From CAXBMB01 sp963976695 (lineage in GTDB: Bacteria; Pseudomonadota; Alphaproteobacteria; Kiloniellales; DSM-21159), in NCBI GenBank assembly GCA_963976695.1, contig CAXBMB010000009.1, positions 5,708-69,707 on the forward strand: a stretch of DNA of 64,000 bases, in the 5' to 3' direction. Position 1 is the first letter of the stretch. Each line of letters opens with the position of its first letter. Below the pieces are notes generated by a model. The model worked only from the letters and a program-made list of their open reading frames with translations, had not been told where the DNA came from and did no database searches. This document shows, in pieces, positions 42,584 to 51,834 of this stretch. The position numbers and the translations under genes are program-made.

Positions 42584-43954
42584 ATGACAATAACTTCACA
42601 GGGCAGGATGCCTTCCCAGACCCGCGGACGCCGCGCGGTAATCTCCGAACGGGTTCTGAAAGCCGTGCTGTCGCAGATCATCCGCACCGGCACCTTGCGC
42701 CTGCGGCTGCCCGATGACCGGGTTCTGAGTTTCGGCAGGGGCGCCCCGGTGGTGGCGGCGAGTATTCACGACTGGAAAACCGTGCGCCGGCTTGCCTTCA
42801 ACCCGGATCTGGCATTGGGCGAGGCCTATATGGAGGGCTCGCTGACCGTGACAAGCGGTGACATCTATGACTTTCTTGCGATCTGCCTCGCCAATTTGGG
42901 CGTGGGAAGCGGCCATTGGCTGCGCCGGATGCGGCAGCGCCTGCGCTGGCTGGGCCGGCGGTTCTTGATGCACAACCCGGTGGGCCGGGCGCAACAGAAC
43001 GTGGCGCATCACTACGACCTGTCGGATGATCTCTACGACCTGTTTCTCGATGCCGAGCGGCAGTATTCCTGCGCCTATTATGAGACGTCGCAGGACAGTC
43101 TGGAAGAGGCGCAGGCCCGCAAGATGCGCCATATTGCGGCCAAATTACGGCTGCAGGATGGGTTGAAGGTGCTGGACATCGGCTCGGGCTGGGGCGGGCT
43201 GGCGCTGTCGCTGGTCAAGGCCGCCGACGCGGATGTCACCGGGGTGACGCTGTCGGTCGAGCAGCAACGCTATGCCGAGGCGCGCGCCGAACGCGAAGGC
43301 TTGTCAGATCGGGCGCGGTTTCAACTCAAGGACTACCGACAGGAGACCGGGCGCTATGATCGGATCGTATCGGTGGGCATGTTCGAGCATGTCGGCGCCG
43401 GATATTACAACGAATATTTCGCCAAACTGGCCGAGCTGCTTAGCGACGACGGGGTGGCGATGATCCATACCATCGGCAGCGTCGGCGAACCCGCGGCGCC
43501 GCACCCCTGGATCCGCAAGTATATCTTCCCCGGCGGCTATATCCCCTCGCTTTCGGAGATCACCCCGGCGATCGAGAGAAGCGGGCTGATCGTCACCGAT
43601 CTTGAGGTGCTGCGGCTGCACTACGCCGAAACGCTGAAGGCGTGGCGGGCACGCTTTCTCGCCAGCCGCGAAAAGGTGATCGCGCTTTACGACGAGCGGT
43701 TCTGCCGGATGTGGGACTTCTATCTGGCGGCCTGCGAGGCGGCATTTCGCTATAATGGTCTTGTGGTGTTCCAGTTCCAGCTTACCAAACAGGTGACGAC
43801 CTTGCCGATCGTGCGAAACTATATTGCCCAGGACGAAAACCGGCTGGCGATAACGGCCGACGCCGGCTGCGCGCGGACAAGTCCGGCGGCGGCAAGCGCG
43901 GCTGGCGACCGTCCCCCGCGCGTCACGCGCAACGAGCTGACCGCGAGTGTTTGA
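42584..43954 (+). CDS. cfa: Cyclopropane-fatty-acyl-phospholipid synthase
   Basis: 456 residues. The SAM methyltransferase core has VLDIGSGWGGLALSL (glycine-rich SAM loop), followed by VTGVTLSVEQQRYAEARA and SVGMFEHVGAGYYNEYF, all hallmarks of CfaS. YDLSDDLYDLFLDAERQYSCAYYE is the substrate-side motif, and IHTIGSVGE is the next core strand. It adds a methylene bridge to unsaturated phospholipid acyl chains and hardens the membrane under stress. It overlaps the next gene by eight bases. Confidence 0.95.
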   Translation: MTITSQGRMPSQTRGRRAVISERVLKAVLSQIIRTGTLRLRLPDDRVLSFGRGAPVVAASIHDWKTVRRLAFNPDLALGEAYMEGSLTVTSGDIYDFLAICLANLGVGSGHWLRRMRQRLRWLGRRFLMHNPVGRAQQNVAHHYDLSDDLYDLFLDAERQYSCAYYETSQDSLEEAQARKMRHIAAKLRLQDGLKVLDIGSGWGGLALSLVKAADADVTGVTLSVEQQRYAEARAEREGLSDRARFQLKDYRQETGRYDRIVSVGMFEHVGAGYYNEYFAKLAELLSDDGVAMIHTIGSVGEPAAPHPWIRKYIFPGGYIPSLSEITPAIERSGLIVTDLEVLRLHYAETLKAWRARFLASREKVIALYDERFCRMWDFYLAACEAAFRYNGLVVFQFQLTKQVTTLPIVRNYIAQDENRLAITADAGCARTSPAAASAAGDRPPRVTRNELTASV

Positions 43955-44879
43955 GCTCTCAAAGATCGTTCTGGTCATGTTCTTGTGGGCCGTCTGCTTT
44001 CCGTTGATCGTTGCGGGTTTTGCCTATGCGCCGCACCTGACCTTCGCGGCGCTGCGGGCGTTCATTTCGGGGGCCGCGCTGGTGGGAGCGGGGCTGTTGC
44101 TCGGGCGGCGCTGGCCCAGGGGAGTGGGCGTTTGGATCACGCTGACCTTCGTCGGGCTGGGCGCGACGACCTTTGCCTATCTGGGCATGTTTCACGCCTC
44201 TGAATTCGTGTCGCCGGGCATTGCCACGGTGATTGCCAACACCCAGCCGCTGCTGGCGGCGGTTCTGGCCAGTCTGGTTCTGGGTGAATATCTCGATCTG
44301 CGCGGCAAGATCGGGCTGACTCTCGGGTTTGCCGGCATCGTGGTGATCGCACTGCCGCAACTTGCGACGGCGCAGGCCGAATCCTATTTGATCGGAGTCG
44401 GGTATATCCTGCTGGCGGCGCTCGGCATTACCGTTAGCAACGTGCTGATCCGCAAGGTCGCCCACCAGGTGGACGCGCTGATGGCGATGGGCGCGCAATT
44501 GCTGATCGGCGGGGTGCCCCTTGCGATCGGCGCGGCTGTGCTCGAAGAGCCGGGGAGCGTGGTCTGGTCGCCCCAGTTTGTGCTGATCCTGGCGAGCCTG
44601 AGCCTGTTCGGGTCGTCGCTGGCCTATTGGCTGTGGAGCGAAATCCTGCGAAAGACCGAACTTAACCGCGCCAATGTCTTCAGTTTCCTGGTTCCGGTTT
44701 TCGGGCTGTCGCTGGGGGCGTTGTTTTTCAATGAACGGCTGGGGTGGTTCGAAGTCATCGGCATCGGACTGTCGCTGGTGGGGATCGCCATGACCAGCCA
44801 AACCAGAAGCGGAAAAGTCGACGGCGCGGCGGCGAAAGTGGCTGCCGGGCCGGGTGGCGAAAACGAGCCGATCGAATGA
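43947..44879 (+). CDS. DMT-family (EamA) membrane transporter
   Basis: 310 residues starting with GTG at 43947, which overlaps the cfa stop; an ATG at 43977 is an alternative. Ten helices form two EamA repeats: LMWAVCFPLIVAGF-like FLWAVCFPLI and ASEFVSPGIATVIANTQPLLAAVLASLVLGEYL in the first, and ITVSNVLIRKVAHQVDALMAMGAQLLIG and FSFLVPVFGLSLGALFFNERLGWFEVIGIGLSLVGIA in the second. Members export amino acids, purines or other metabolites. The substrate is unknown. Translational coupling to cfa suggests joint expression. Confidence 0.88.
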   Translation: MFELSKIVLVMFLWAVCFPLIVAGFAYAPHLTFAALRAFISGAALVGAGLLLGRRWPRGVGVWITLTFVGLGATTFAYLGMFHASEFVSPGIATVIANTQPLLAAVLASLVLGEYLDLRGKIGLTLGFAGIVVIALPQLATAQAESYLIGVGYILLAALGITVSNVLIRKVAHQVDALMAMGAQLLIGGVPLAIGAAVLEEPGSVVWSPQFVLILASLSLFGSSLAYWLWSEILRKTELNRANVFSFLVPVFGLSLGALFFNERLGWFEVIGIGLSLVGIAMTSQTRSGKVDGAAAKVAAGPGGENEPIE

Positions 44880-45351
44880 CCCGGCCTCACCCCGCCCGGT
44901 GATCCATAGATGTGGTCCATGGCGTCGGCCCGGGGGCGGTGCGGTCGCTTCGCCACCACCGATCACCAACGACCGCCACCGACCACCACCGGCCGCCGCA
45001 CCAATCCGAACGATAAGCCGCGCCGGTCTAGGTCTTCGCGCGCAACTCACGCATCAGGCGGGCGTTTTTCAGGGCGATAGCGCGCTGATCGGCGAACATC
45101 CGCGCCGATTTAAGGCGCTTGTTATCAAACAGCCGCAGCTGTTGGCGATCCTATCGTTTGTCGCCGGGGCGCTGTCGAACTTTTCTTTCCGCGCCGCACA
45201 AAAACGGGTGCCGCTTTAAACGGCGGCCCGCCTCTTTTTACCCTATCGGCGAGGGCTTCATGACGGCGCGCCAGGGCGACGGGCTGCTTTTTCAGATGTC
45301 TTTCCGTCGCTCACCGGCGGGTAGGGGGGTAAGAATTTCCGCTTGTATTGC
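44880..45351. other. 472 bp without a supported gene
   Basis: It starts with a repetitive ACC/GCC-rich stretch (CACCACCGATCACCAACGACC-like units near 44957-45003). A plus-strand frame near 45045-45219 ends QLLAILSFVAGALSNFSFRA and could be a degraded membrane-protein tail, but it has no start. A short GGCG/CGCC stem followed by TCTTTTT near 45223-45240 is a weak terminator candidate. Nothing else was identified before the Fur site. Confidence 0.4.
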
Positions 45352-45370
45352 GAATGATAATGATTAGTAT
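45352..45370. promoter_or_regulatory. Fur-box-like site
   Basis: GAATGATAATGATTAGTAT matches the 19 bp Fur consensus GATAATGATAATCATTATC in its repeated GATAAT/TGATTA units. It lies 35-53 bp upstream of the first iron-permease operon gene, so iron-dependent repression by a Fur-type protein is likely. Alphaproteobacterial Irr or Mur could use a similar site. Confidence 0.7.
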
Positions 45371-45404
45371 GCGCAAAATCGTTGCATTGAAAGTCTGCAA
45401 TCCC

Positions 45405-45812
45405 ATGAAAAAGCTTCTTTTTATCATTCTGCTCGCCGCCGGTTCCTCCAACGCCTTGGCCGAGGGCGGCTATTGGCAAGGGGTCGCCGATGAGATCGCC
45501 GTGGTTCTGAACGACGCGGAAAAGATCTACGCGCAAGGCGACGCCAAGCGCGCCAAAAAGGCGGTTCAGCACGCCTATTTCGGTCTTTTCGAGAGTTCCA
45601 AGATGGAGGCTGCCCTGCGTAAGGAAATCGGCGCCAAGCCGACCTATCTGGTGGAGCGAAAGTTTGGCGATATGCGCAAGGCCATCGTCGAGAAGACAAC
45701 GCTCGAAGATCTGCACGCCCTTGCCGAGGACCTTCGGGGCGCCCTGTCGCGCGACGCGATCCGTCTCGACAAGGCCGGGATCGCAAAGGACGTTTTCACG
45801 GTAAACCAATGA
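45405..45812 (+). CDS. Small periplasmic protein of the iron permease operon
   Basis: 135 residues from MKKLLFIILLAAGSSNALAE, a signal peptide. Residues 57-70, AYFGLFESSKMEAA, resemble residues 68-81, IYFDLFEGSGMEMA, of the permease encoded next. The protein thus looks like a free copy of the permease's own periplasmic N-terminal domain. It is helical and rich in charged residues. The position behind a Fur box and the four-base overlap with the permease gene suggest it helps capture or pass on iron. Confidence 0.75.
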   Translation: MKKLLFIILLAAGSSNALAEGGYWQGVADEIAVVLNDAEKIYAQGDAKRAKKAVQHAYFGLFESSKMEAALRKEIGAKPTYLVERKFGDMRKAIVEKTTLEDLHALAEDLRGALSRDAIRLDKAGIAKDVFTVNQ

Positions 45813-47026
45813 AACATTTAGTCCTCTTCTTTGTTGTTCTTTTTCTCGGCGTTTCCGCAGGCCTGGCCGGCGCGCCGCGGGCGGCTGTCGCCGCCGAGCA
45901 GGGCGTTGATGTCACCGCCGCCGTCGTCGATATGGAGCGGGCCGGCGCGGCGGCGATCAGCCAGTACGATCCAAGCCGGGGTCAGGAAACCGGCGGCGCC
46001 TTTTCCGATATCTATTTCGACCTGTTCGAGGGGTCGGGCATGGAGATGGCGGTGGGGCTGGCCGACCCAGACCGAAAAACCCTGCTGGAGTCGCTGTTTG
46101 CGCAAACCATCGGTAAGGCCAACAGCGGCGCGCCGGTGGAGGAGGTGACGGCGGCCTGGAACAAACTGCTGGCCGAGGTGAGCGCGACCGCCGCCGCGCA
46201 AACCGATCAAACCGGCGGCATCTGGACGGCGGTGCAGGCCTTTGTGATCCTGCTGCGCGAGGGTTTCGAAGCGATTCTGGTGGTAGCCGCCCTGATCGCC
46301 TATCTCCAGCGTTCCGGCAATCCGACCCAGGTGCGCTACATCTGGCAAGGCGTCGGCGCCGCGTTGCTGGCCAGCCTCGTCACCGCGTGGCTGATGGGAC
46401 GGGTGATCCAGGTTTCCGGCGCCGGCCGGGAGGCGCTGGAGGGCGTCACCATGCTGATCGCCGCGCTGGTGTTGTTTTACGTGAGCTACTGGCTGTTGGC
46501 CAAAAGCCAAGCCGGTCGGTGGAAAGCCTACGTTCACGGCAAGATCGACAGGGCGTCCGAAGGCAACAAGGTCTTCGCCCTGGCCTTTGCGGCATTTCTT
46601 GCGGTCTACCGCGAGGGGGCGGAAACGGTGCTGTTCTACCAAGCTCTGGCGGCCGGAAATCAAGCACAGGGATCGGCGATCATCGGCGGCTTCGCCGTCG
46701 CCCTGCTGGCGCTTGGCGCGATCTATTGGCTGATGCGCTCGGCTTCCCTGAAACTGCCGCTTGGGTTGTTTTTCACCGCCACGGCGATTCTGCTCTACTA
46801 CCTATCGGTGCAGTTCGCCGGCAGGGGGGTGCTGGAACTGCAGGGCGCGCAATGGGTCTCCTTTACCCCGGTTGCGGGGGTTCCCTCGATCTCCTGGTTG
46901 GGGCTGTTCCCCACGGTGGAGAGCCTGGCGGCCCAGGCCTTGCTGCTCGCGCCGCTTCCCTTTGCCTGGTGGCTGGCCCGAAAATACAAGAAGGCGGTGG
47001 TGGAGCCGGAGACCCTGGCGCGATGA
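45809..47026 (+). CDS. ftr1: FTR1-family iron permease
   Basis: 405 residues. After a signal peptide, a periplasmic helical domain (about 30-130) precedes seven helices. Two REGxE iron-binding motifs are present, REGFE at 150-154 in helix 1 and REGAE at 268-272 in helix 4, which is the signature of Ftr1/EfeU/FtrC. It moves ferric iron across the inner membrane, usually with an oxidase or a ferredoxin-like partner. The four-base overlap with both neighbours shows coupling. The ferredoxin partner gene following it is truncated. Confidence 0.92.
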   Translation: MKHLVLFFVVLFLGVSAGLAGAPRAAVAAEQGVDVTAAVVDMERAGAAAISQYDPSRGQETGGAFSDIYFDLFEGSGMEMAVGLADPDRKTLLESLFAQTIGKANSGAPVEEVTAAWNKLLAEVSATAAAQTDQTGGIWTAVQAFVILLREGFEAILVVAALIAYLQRSGNPTQVRYIWQGVGAALLASLVTAWLMGRVIQVSGAGREALEGVTMLIAALVLFYVSYWLLAKSQAGRWKAYVHGKIDRASEGNKVFALAFAAFLAVYREGAETVLFYQALAAGNQAQGSAIIGGFAVALLALGAIYWLMRSASLKLPLGLFFTATAILLYYLSVQFAGRGVLELQGAQWVSFTPVAGVPSISWLGLFPTVESLAAQALLLAPLPFAWWLARKYKKAVVEPETLAR

Positions 47027-47673
47027 GCGCGGTCTGCCCGGCCACGCCGCCGCGGCCGTTGTCGGGTTTGAACGCCGCTCGATGGCGCGCCGCCGTCAAG
47101 CGTCTGGCGCAGCGGATCGAGGCATTCTTTTTCGCGCAGCGCGCCAAGTTGAAGTTTGTTCACGCGGCCATGTTCGTGTTCTTTCTGGCGGTGATCGTCG
47201 TGCCGGTCTGGCTGCCCGATCCGCCGCAAGACGCGACACCCTTCACCAATTTCACCACCTTCGCCAACTACGCCCTGTGGGGGCTGTGGTTCCCGCTGGT
47301 GTTTCTATCGGTGATCGTTACCGGACGCAGTTGGTGCGGCCTGTTGTGTCCCATGGGGGCGGCGTCGGAATGGGCGAACCGGGTCGGCTTGAAGCGGGTC
47401 ATTCCCAGCTGGCTAAGTTGGCAGGGCACCCCGATTGTCAGCTTTCTGCTGGTCACAATTCTGGGGCAAACCGTCGGGGTTCGCGATCACCCGGAGGCGA
47501 TTGCCGAGGTCTTCGGCGGCACCATGATTTTTGCCGTGCTGATTGGCTATCTGTATGGCCGAAATAAACGGGCCTGGTGCCGCCACATGTGCCCGATCGG
47601 CCTGCTTCTCGGGGTTTTTTCACGCATCGGCGCGGGCCAAGCGGTTAGCTTTTCTCGATCGCCAGCCGGTTGA
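47023..47673 (+). pseudogene. FtrD-like membrane polyferredoxin, truncated
   Basis: 216 codons. It has the N-terminal helices, NFTTFANYALWGLWFPLVFLSV, GRSWCGLLCPMGAASEWANR and AWCRHMCPIGLLLGVFSRIGA, as in NapH/FtrD. Two cysteine pairs of the membrane part are kept. After SRIGA, family members continue for about 200 residues with ferredoxin cluster motifs. Here the frame runs eleven unrelated codons and stops inside the RpiR gene on the other strand. The break is near 47637-47645. The lost part is the 4Fe-4S domain, so electron transfer to iron permease is probably impaired. Confidence 0.8.
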
Positions 47674-48616
47674 TCATGCGGTCGCGCTCCACCAGGGCGC
47701 GCTTTGCCTGCTCCGGCATCGCCGCCGCCACGCCGTTGATCAGGCATTCCGCCGCGGCAATGAATGTGGTCATGGAATTGGACAGGAAGCTGGTTTCATG
47801 CGGGGCGAAAATCGCACTGCTTGAATGGTCGACCAGCGGTGAACTGGCACGGTCCGTCATCGCGATAACGATCACGCCCTTTTCGGCGGCGGCTTGCGCG
47901 GTCTCGGCGACCAGGCGGGAATAGGGTGCGCAACTGGCCGACAATAACACATCCCCCCGGTCGAGCGCGGCAACATCTTCCGCCGTGCCCAGCGCGTTGC
48001 CGTCCAGCAGGGTGACATCGGAGCGAATCATCCGCAGCCCGTAGACCAAAAAAGCGGCCAAGGCATGGAACTGGCGGATCCCATGCACCGCGATGCGCGG
48101 CGCCTTGACCATCAGATCGACCGTGCGATCAAAAGCGGCGGCGTCGAAATTTTCGGCGAAGCGGTCGATATTGGCCTGGTTTTCGCGACACAGCCGCGTG
48201 GCGCTTCTCTGGCTGGGGGTGCCGCCGCCGCGCAGGGCGGCCTGGGCATGATTGAGATAAAACGCGCCGGGCGGCGCCAGGGAGGCCGCCAGCAGCACCT
48301 CCTGAAAGGCGCTGAAGCCGCTGTAGCCAAGGTTGCGCGCCAATCGGGTGATGGTCGAGGGGTTGATTCCCACCTGCTCGGCAAGCGCTGTGATCGACAG
48401 CAGGGCCGGGCTGCCCTGCAGGTCGAGAATCTGCCCCAAGGCGGTTCGCGCCCGCGCGCCCAAAGCAATCGACGAGGTGCCGCGCGCAATGGCCTCAAGC
48501 AGCGCGCGAAGTTCCTCCACTGTTTTCGGCGGGTCGGTTTGCGGCGGACTGGATGGCGCGCGGTCAGTCGGGCTGGTGGCCGCCGCGATAGACTGGGGCG
48601 CCGGATGCTTCTTCAT
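47645..48616 (-). CDS. RpiR/MurR family transcriptional regulator
   Basis: 323 residues from MKKHPAPQSIAAATSP, with a GGAG site six bases upstream; a start at 48634 is less likely. A low-complexity N-terminus precedes the helix-turn-helix (ALLSITALAEQVGINPSTITRLARNLGYSGFSAFQEVL). A SIS sugar-phosphate-isomerase domain spans about 150-290 (VLLSASCAPYSRLVAETAQAAAEKGVIVIAMTD). It sits at the end of the operon with the acyltransferase and amino acid transporter and probably controls it through sites near 51835-51882. Its start overlaps the acyltransferase 3' end by about 50 bp. Confidence 0.9.
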   Translation of the reverse strand: MKKHPAPQSIAAATSPTDRAPSSPPQTDPPKTVEELRALLEAIARGTSSIALGARARTALGQILDLQGSPALLSITALAEQVGINPSTITRLARNLGYSGFSAFQEVLLAASLAPPGAFYLNHAQAALRGGGTPSQRSATRLCRENQANIDRFAENFDAAAFDRTVDLMVKAPRIAVHGIRQFHALAAFLVYGLRMIRSDVTLLDGNALGTAEDVAALDRGDVLLSASCAPYSRLVAETAQAAAEKGVIVIAMTDRASSPLVDHSSSAIFAPHETSFLSNSMTTFIAAAECLINGVAAAMPEQAKRALVERDRMINRLAIEKS

Positions 48617-49592
48617 AGATACTCCATACCACACCCGTTGGTTTGACGGTTAAGGTGATTGTCGCCAGCGTGTTCTCGGAATCGGGGTCGTCGGGCCGGT
48701 CCCGGCGGATCGGCAATCCTGGGCCGCCGGTATCGTTGAGGATGGCGCGCGGATCGCTGTCTGGTTGGCGGAGCAGGCTGTCGCCTCGGCGCTGCCGATC
48801 GCGCGACGAGGCGGTGATGATCTGATGATCGAGCGCGCCCGACAAGTGCAGCGCGTGATTCGCATGCAGCGATGGCGTGGTGATCTCGCGGGTTGAAACC
48901 TGTCCGGCGCCAAACTCGATGCTGATCAGGCGCGGGTCGCCGGACTGCGCCAGCGTCATGTGAAAGCCGCCGCAGCTTGGCGTCTGGTTTAGCAGGCTCA
49001 CGGCTTGGTCGAGCGTGCCGGCGCCCAGCACGGCGCGCGCCAGCACCATGCGCGGCGCGCCGAGCGTGACGTTGCGCAAGCGCAGGTTATTGATCGTCTG
49101 GATAAGATTGCGCTCGGTCACCGCAAAGGTATGGCCGGGCAGGGAGCCGGGATAACAGAACGACCGAAACCCGGGCGCGGCCTTCGGCGCGGCCTCGACA
49201 ATGAAACAGGACCCCTTGAAGAAGGGCAGGCCGTCTTCGTTGTGGGCCACCGTATGGTTCTTGCCGGGCTTGAGCACGGTTGTGCAGCCATCCGGGCTGG
49301 CGGCCAAGAGATCGCCCCGGCAATTCCAGGCCATGACCTGTGAAACCGGCAGCTCCAAGCCAGCCGCCAGCCCTTCGATCTCTTCCCAGACGTCGGGAAA
49401 ACCATCCTTGGTTGCCGCCGTCAGTCCGGCCAACCGGTCGGCAAGTTTCGGTCGGTTGACCTGCTGCCAAATCGGCGCCGGGGTGAGGTGGCGGTGAACC
49501 GCCGCGCGCCCTTGCTTGCCCAAGGCGAACCCGATCTGCCGCGGCGTTCCCGCGGCGTGCAGCCAGCCGAGGCTAGGGGTCTTACTCGACAT
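48564..49592 (-). CDS. C45 autoproteolytic acyltransferase/hydrolase (isopenicillin-N acyltransferase-like)
   Basis: 342 residues. The self-cleavage site is GCTTVLKPGKNHTVAHNEDG, in which C103 would become the N-terminal nucleophile after cleavage of the G-C bond. GTPRQIGFALGKQGRAA is the N-terminal family motif. Ntn-hydrolases of this type cut or transfer acyl groups on peptides, beta-lactams or N-acyl amino acids. Its place in an amino acid uptake operon suggests release of an amino acid from an acylated substrate inside the cell. It overlaps the ATPase gene by 11 bases. Confidence 0.87.
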   Translation of the reverse strand: MSSKTPSLGWLHAAGTPRQIGFALGKQGRAAVHRHLTPAPIWQQVNRPKLADRLAGLTAATKDGFPDVWEEIEGLAAGLELPVSQVMAWNCRGDLLAASPDGCTTVLKPGKNHTVAHNEDGLPFFKGSCFIVEAAPKAAPGFRSFCYPGSLPGHTFAVTERNLIQTINNLRLRNVTLGAPRMVLARAVLGAGTLDQAVSLLNQTPSCGGFHMTLAQSGDPRLISIEFGAGQVSTREITTPSLHANHALHLSGALDHQIITASSRDRQRRGDSLLRQPDSDPRAILNDTGGPGLPIRRDRPDDPDSENTLATITLTVKPTGVVWSIYEEASGAPVYRGGHQPD

Positions 49593-50310
49593 GCTGCAAA
49601 AAGTCCTTCATCCGATCATTGGGCGGGGTGCCGATCACCTCGCGCGGGTCGCCGTCGACGGTGATCTTGCCGTGCTCCATAAAGATCAGTCGCGTGCCAA
49701 CCTGTTTTGCGAACGCCATTTCATGGGTGACCACCACCATGGTCATTCCCTCTTCGGCGAGCTGCCGCATGACATTGAGAACTTCCTGCTTCAATTCCGG
49801 GTCCAGCGCCGAGGTCGGTTCGTCGAACAGCATCACCTTGGGCTTGACCGCCAGCGCCCGCGCGATTGCCACGCGCTGTTGCTGGCCGCCCGACAGTTCG
49901 GCGGGGTAGTGCGCGGACTTGTCTTTCAGTCCGACTTTCGCCAACAGCTCCAGCGCCTGCGCGTTGGCGGTCGTCTTGTCCAGTCCGCGCACCTTTCGCG
50001 GCCCGATGGCGACGTTTTGCAAGGCTGTCAGCTGTGGAAAGAGGTTGAACTGCTGAAAGACCATGCCGGCTTCCTGGCGAATTTCGCGCAGCTTCTTGTT
50101 ACTTTCCTTCACCGAGATGCCGTCGACGATCAGGTCGCCTTCGGAGATGGCTTCAAGGCCGTTGATGCAGCGCAACAGGGTGGATTTGCCCGATCCGGAC
50201 GGTCCGATCAGGACAACGACCTCGCCTGTCTTGATTTCGAGATCGACGTCCTTCAGCACTTCCAGGTCGCCGAAAAACTTGGAGGTCTGTTTGAATTCGA
50301 TAATGTTCAT
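49582..50310 (-). CDS. Polar amino acid ABC transporter ATP-binding protein (GlnQ-like)
   Basis: 242 residues. Walker A is GPSGSGKST, the signature is LSGGQQQRVAIARAL and Walker B is VMLFDEPTSALDPE; TMVVVTHEMAFAKQVGTRLIFMEHGKI is the H-loop. VFQQFNLFPQLTALQNVAIGP is typical of the PAAT class. It energises the permease encoded upstream, overlapping it by four bases. It is the second or third gene of the RpiR-linked operon. Confidence 0.95.
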   Translation of the reverse strand: MNIIEFKQTSKFFGDLEVLKDVDLEIKTGEVVVLIGPSGSGKSTLLRCINGLEAISEGDLIVDGISVKESNKKLREIRQEAGMVFQQFNLFPQLTALQNVAIGPRKVRGLDKTTANAQALELLAKVGLKDKSAHYPAELSGGQQQRVAIARALAVKPKVMLFDEPTSALDPELKQEVLNVMRQLAEEGMTMVVVTHEMAFAKQVGTRLIFMEHGKITVDGDPREVIGTPPNDRMKDFLQHVE

Positions 50311-50963
50311 AGGATCTTCATCCGCTTCTCAATGATCCGCAGCGTCACCGTCATGGTGCCGGTCAGGATGAGATAAATGATCGCGACGGCGGTCCAGATC
50401 TCGACGGCGCGAAAGTTCGCCGCCATGATTTCCTGCCCGGTCCGCGTCAACTCGCCGACGCCGATCACGATGAACAGCGAGGTGTCCTTCAGGCTGACGA
50501 TAAACTGGTTGCCAAGCGGCGGGATCAAGCGGCGAAAGGCCAGCGGCCCGACAATATACAGCAAGACCTTCCAATGGGGCATGCCGATGGCCAGGCCCGC
50601 CTCGGTCAAGCCCTTGGAGATCGAAAGGAATGCGCCGCGCACGATCTCCGCGATGTAGGCGCCGGCATTGACGACAATGGCCAAGACGGCGGCGGACATC
50701 GGGTCGATCCGGATATTGGCCAGAACCGGCAAGGCGAAATACAAGAACATGACCTGCACGACAATCGGCGTGCCGCGGATCGCCTCGATATAGACGAAGG
50801 CGATGCTATTGGCGATCCGCCCGCCGTAGGCGCGCATCATCCCGGCGATCGTTCCCAGGATGATTCCGCCGATCAGGCCGGCGACCGTGATGTAGATCGT
50901 GACCTTCGCGCCGGCGATCAGTTGCGGAATGAAGTCGAGGATGATGGACCAGTTTACTTCCAT
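50307..50963 (-). CDS. Polar amino acid ABC transporter permease
   Basis: 218 residues from MEVNWSIILDFIPQLIAGAKVTIYITVAG, the conserved HisM/GlnP N-terminus. About five helices are present. The loop IVRGAFLSISKGLTEAGLAIGM and the EAA region PLAFRRLIPPLGNQFIVSLKDTSLFIVIGVGELTRTGQEI fit the family. One permease gene is present, so it probably forms a homodimer. It lies 67 bp after the binding-protein gene. Confidence 0.93.
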   Translation of the reverse strand: MEVNWSIILDFIPQLIAGAKVTIYITVAGLIGGIILGTIAGMMRAYGGRIANSIAFVYIEAIRGTPIVVQVMFLYFALPVLANIRIDPMSAAVLAIVVNAGAYIAEIVRGAFLSISKGLTEAGLAIGMPHWKVLLYIVGPLAFRRLIPPLGNQFIVSLKDTSLFIVIGVGELTRTGQEIMAANFRAVEIWTAVAIIYLILTGTMTVTLRIIEKRMKIL

Positions 50964-51030
50964 TGGATAGGCCTTCACGTCTGGGTAGGGAAAGGGCCAC
51001 GCGTTCCGGCATGGCCCTTTCGTTGACGGA

Positions 51031-51777
51031 TCAGTTGCTCGGAGCCGCGCCAAACCATTTGCTGAAAATGGCGTCATACCGACCATCGGCCTTGATCTTC
51101 GCCAGCGCGGCGTTCACCTTGCCGACCAGCGCGCTTCCCTTGGGAAAGCCGATGCCATATTCATGCGCGAGCATCTGCTCGCCAACGGCTTTCACCTCGC
51201 CGTTGCCGGCGTTGGCGATGTAATAAAGCACGTTTGGCGTGTCATGCATCGCCGCATCGACACGTCCCGTGCGCAGTTCCAGATAGGCGTTATCGATGTT
51301 GGGGAATTGGCGCACCGTGGTGTCGGTGAAATTTTCCTTTGCGTAGTCGGCGGCCGAGGTTCCGGTTTTCACGGCGATTGTCTTGCCAGCCAAATCCGCC
51401 GCGCCGGTGATCGTGCTGTCGCTCGGCACCATCAAGAGAAAACCGCTGTCATAGTAGCCGTCGGAAAAGTCGATGACCTCCTGACGTTCCGCCTTAATGG
51501 TGATCCCGGCCAAGGCGACATCGACCTGGCCGGTTTGCAGCGCGGGAATGATGCCGGAAAAATCCATCGGCCGCAGTTCATAGGTGATGCCGATGTCCGA
51601 CGCGATGGCGTCCCAGATATCGATGTCAAAGCCGACGTAGCTGTCGCCCTGCTTGAACTCAAACGGGACAAACGCCGTATCGGTGGCGACGACAATGTCC
51701 TGCGCCGCCTGCGCCGTGGCCTGTGACAGGCCAAATGCGACAAACGCGGCCGCGACGAGTGTGGTGATCTGTTTCAT
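51031..51777 (-). CDS. Polar amino acid ABC transporter substrate-binding protein (GlnH-like)
   Basis: 248 residues with a signal peptide (MKQITTLVAAAFVAFGLSQATAQA). The mature type II fold shows ATDTAFVPFEFKQGDSYVGFDIDIWDAIASDIG, PALQTGQVDVALAGITIKAERQEVIDFSDGYYDSGF and VAVKTGTSAADYAKENF-like AVKTGTSAADYAK, matching GlnH/HisJ. It is the first gene of the operon and is preceded by two inverted repeats. Confidence 0.94.
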   Translation of the reverse strand: MKQITTLVAAAFVAFGLSQATAQAAQDIVVATDTAFVPFEFKQGDSYVGFDIDIWDAIASDIGITYELRPMDFSGIIPALQTGQVDVALAGITIKAERQEVIDFSDGYYDSGFLLMVPSDSTITGAADLAGKTIAVKTGTSAADYAKENFTDTTVRQFPNIDNAYLELRTGRVDAAMHDTPNVLYYIANAGNGEVKAVGEQMLAHEYGIGFPKGSALVGKVNAALAKIKADGRYDAIFSKWFGAAPSN

Positions 51778-51834
51778 GGTAGCCCCCAGCTTTGGTTGTT
51801 GTGCCTTGTTCTTCAGACCGGTCTGATGCCCGTC

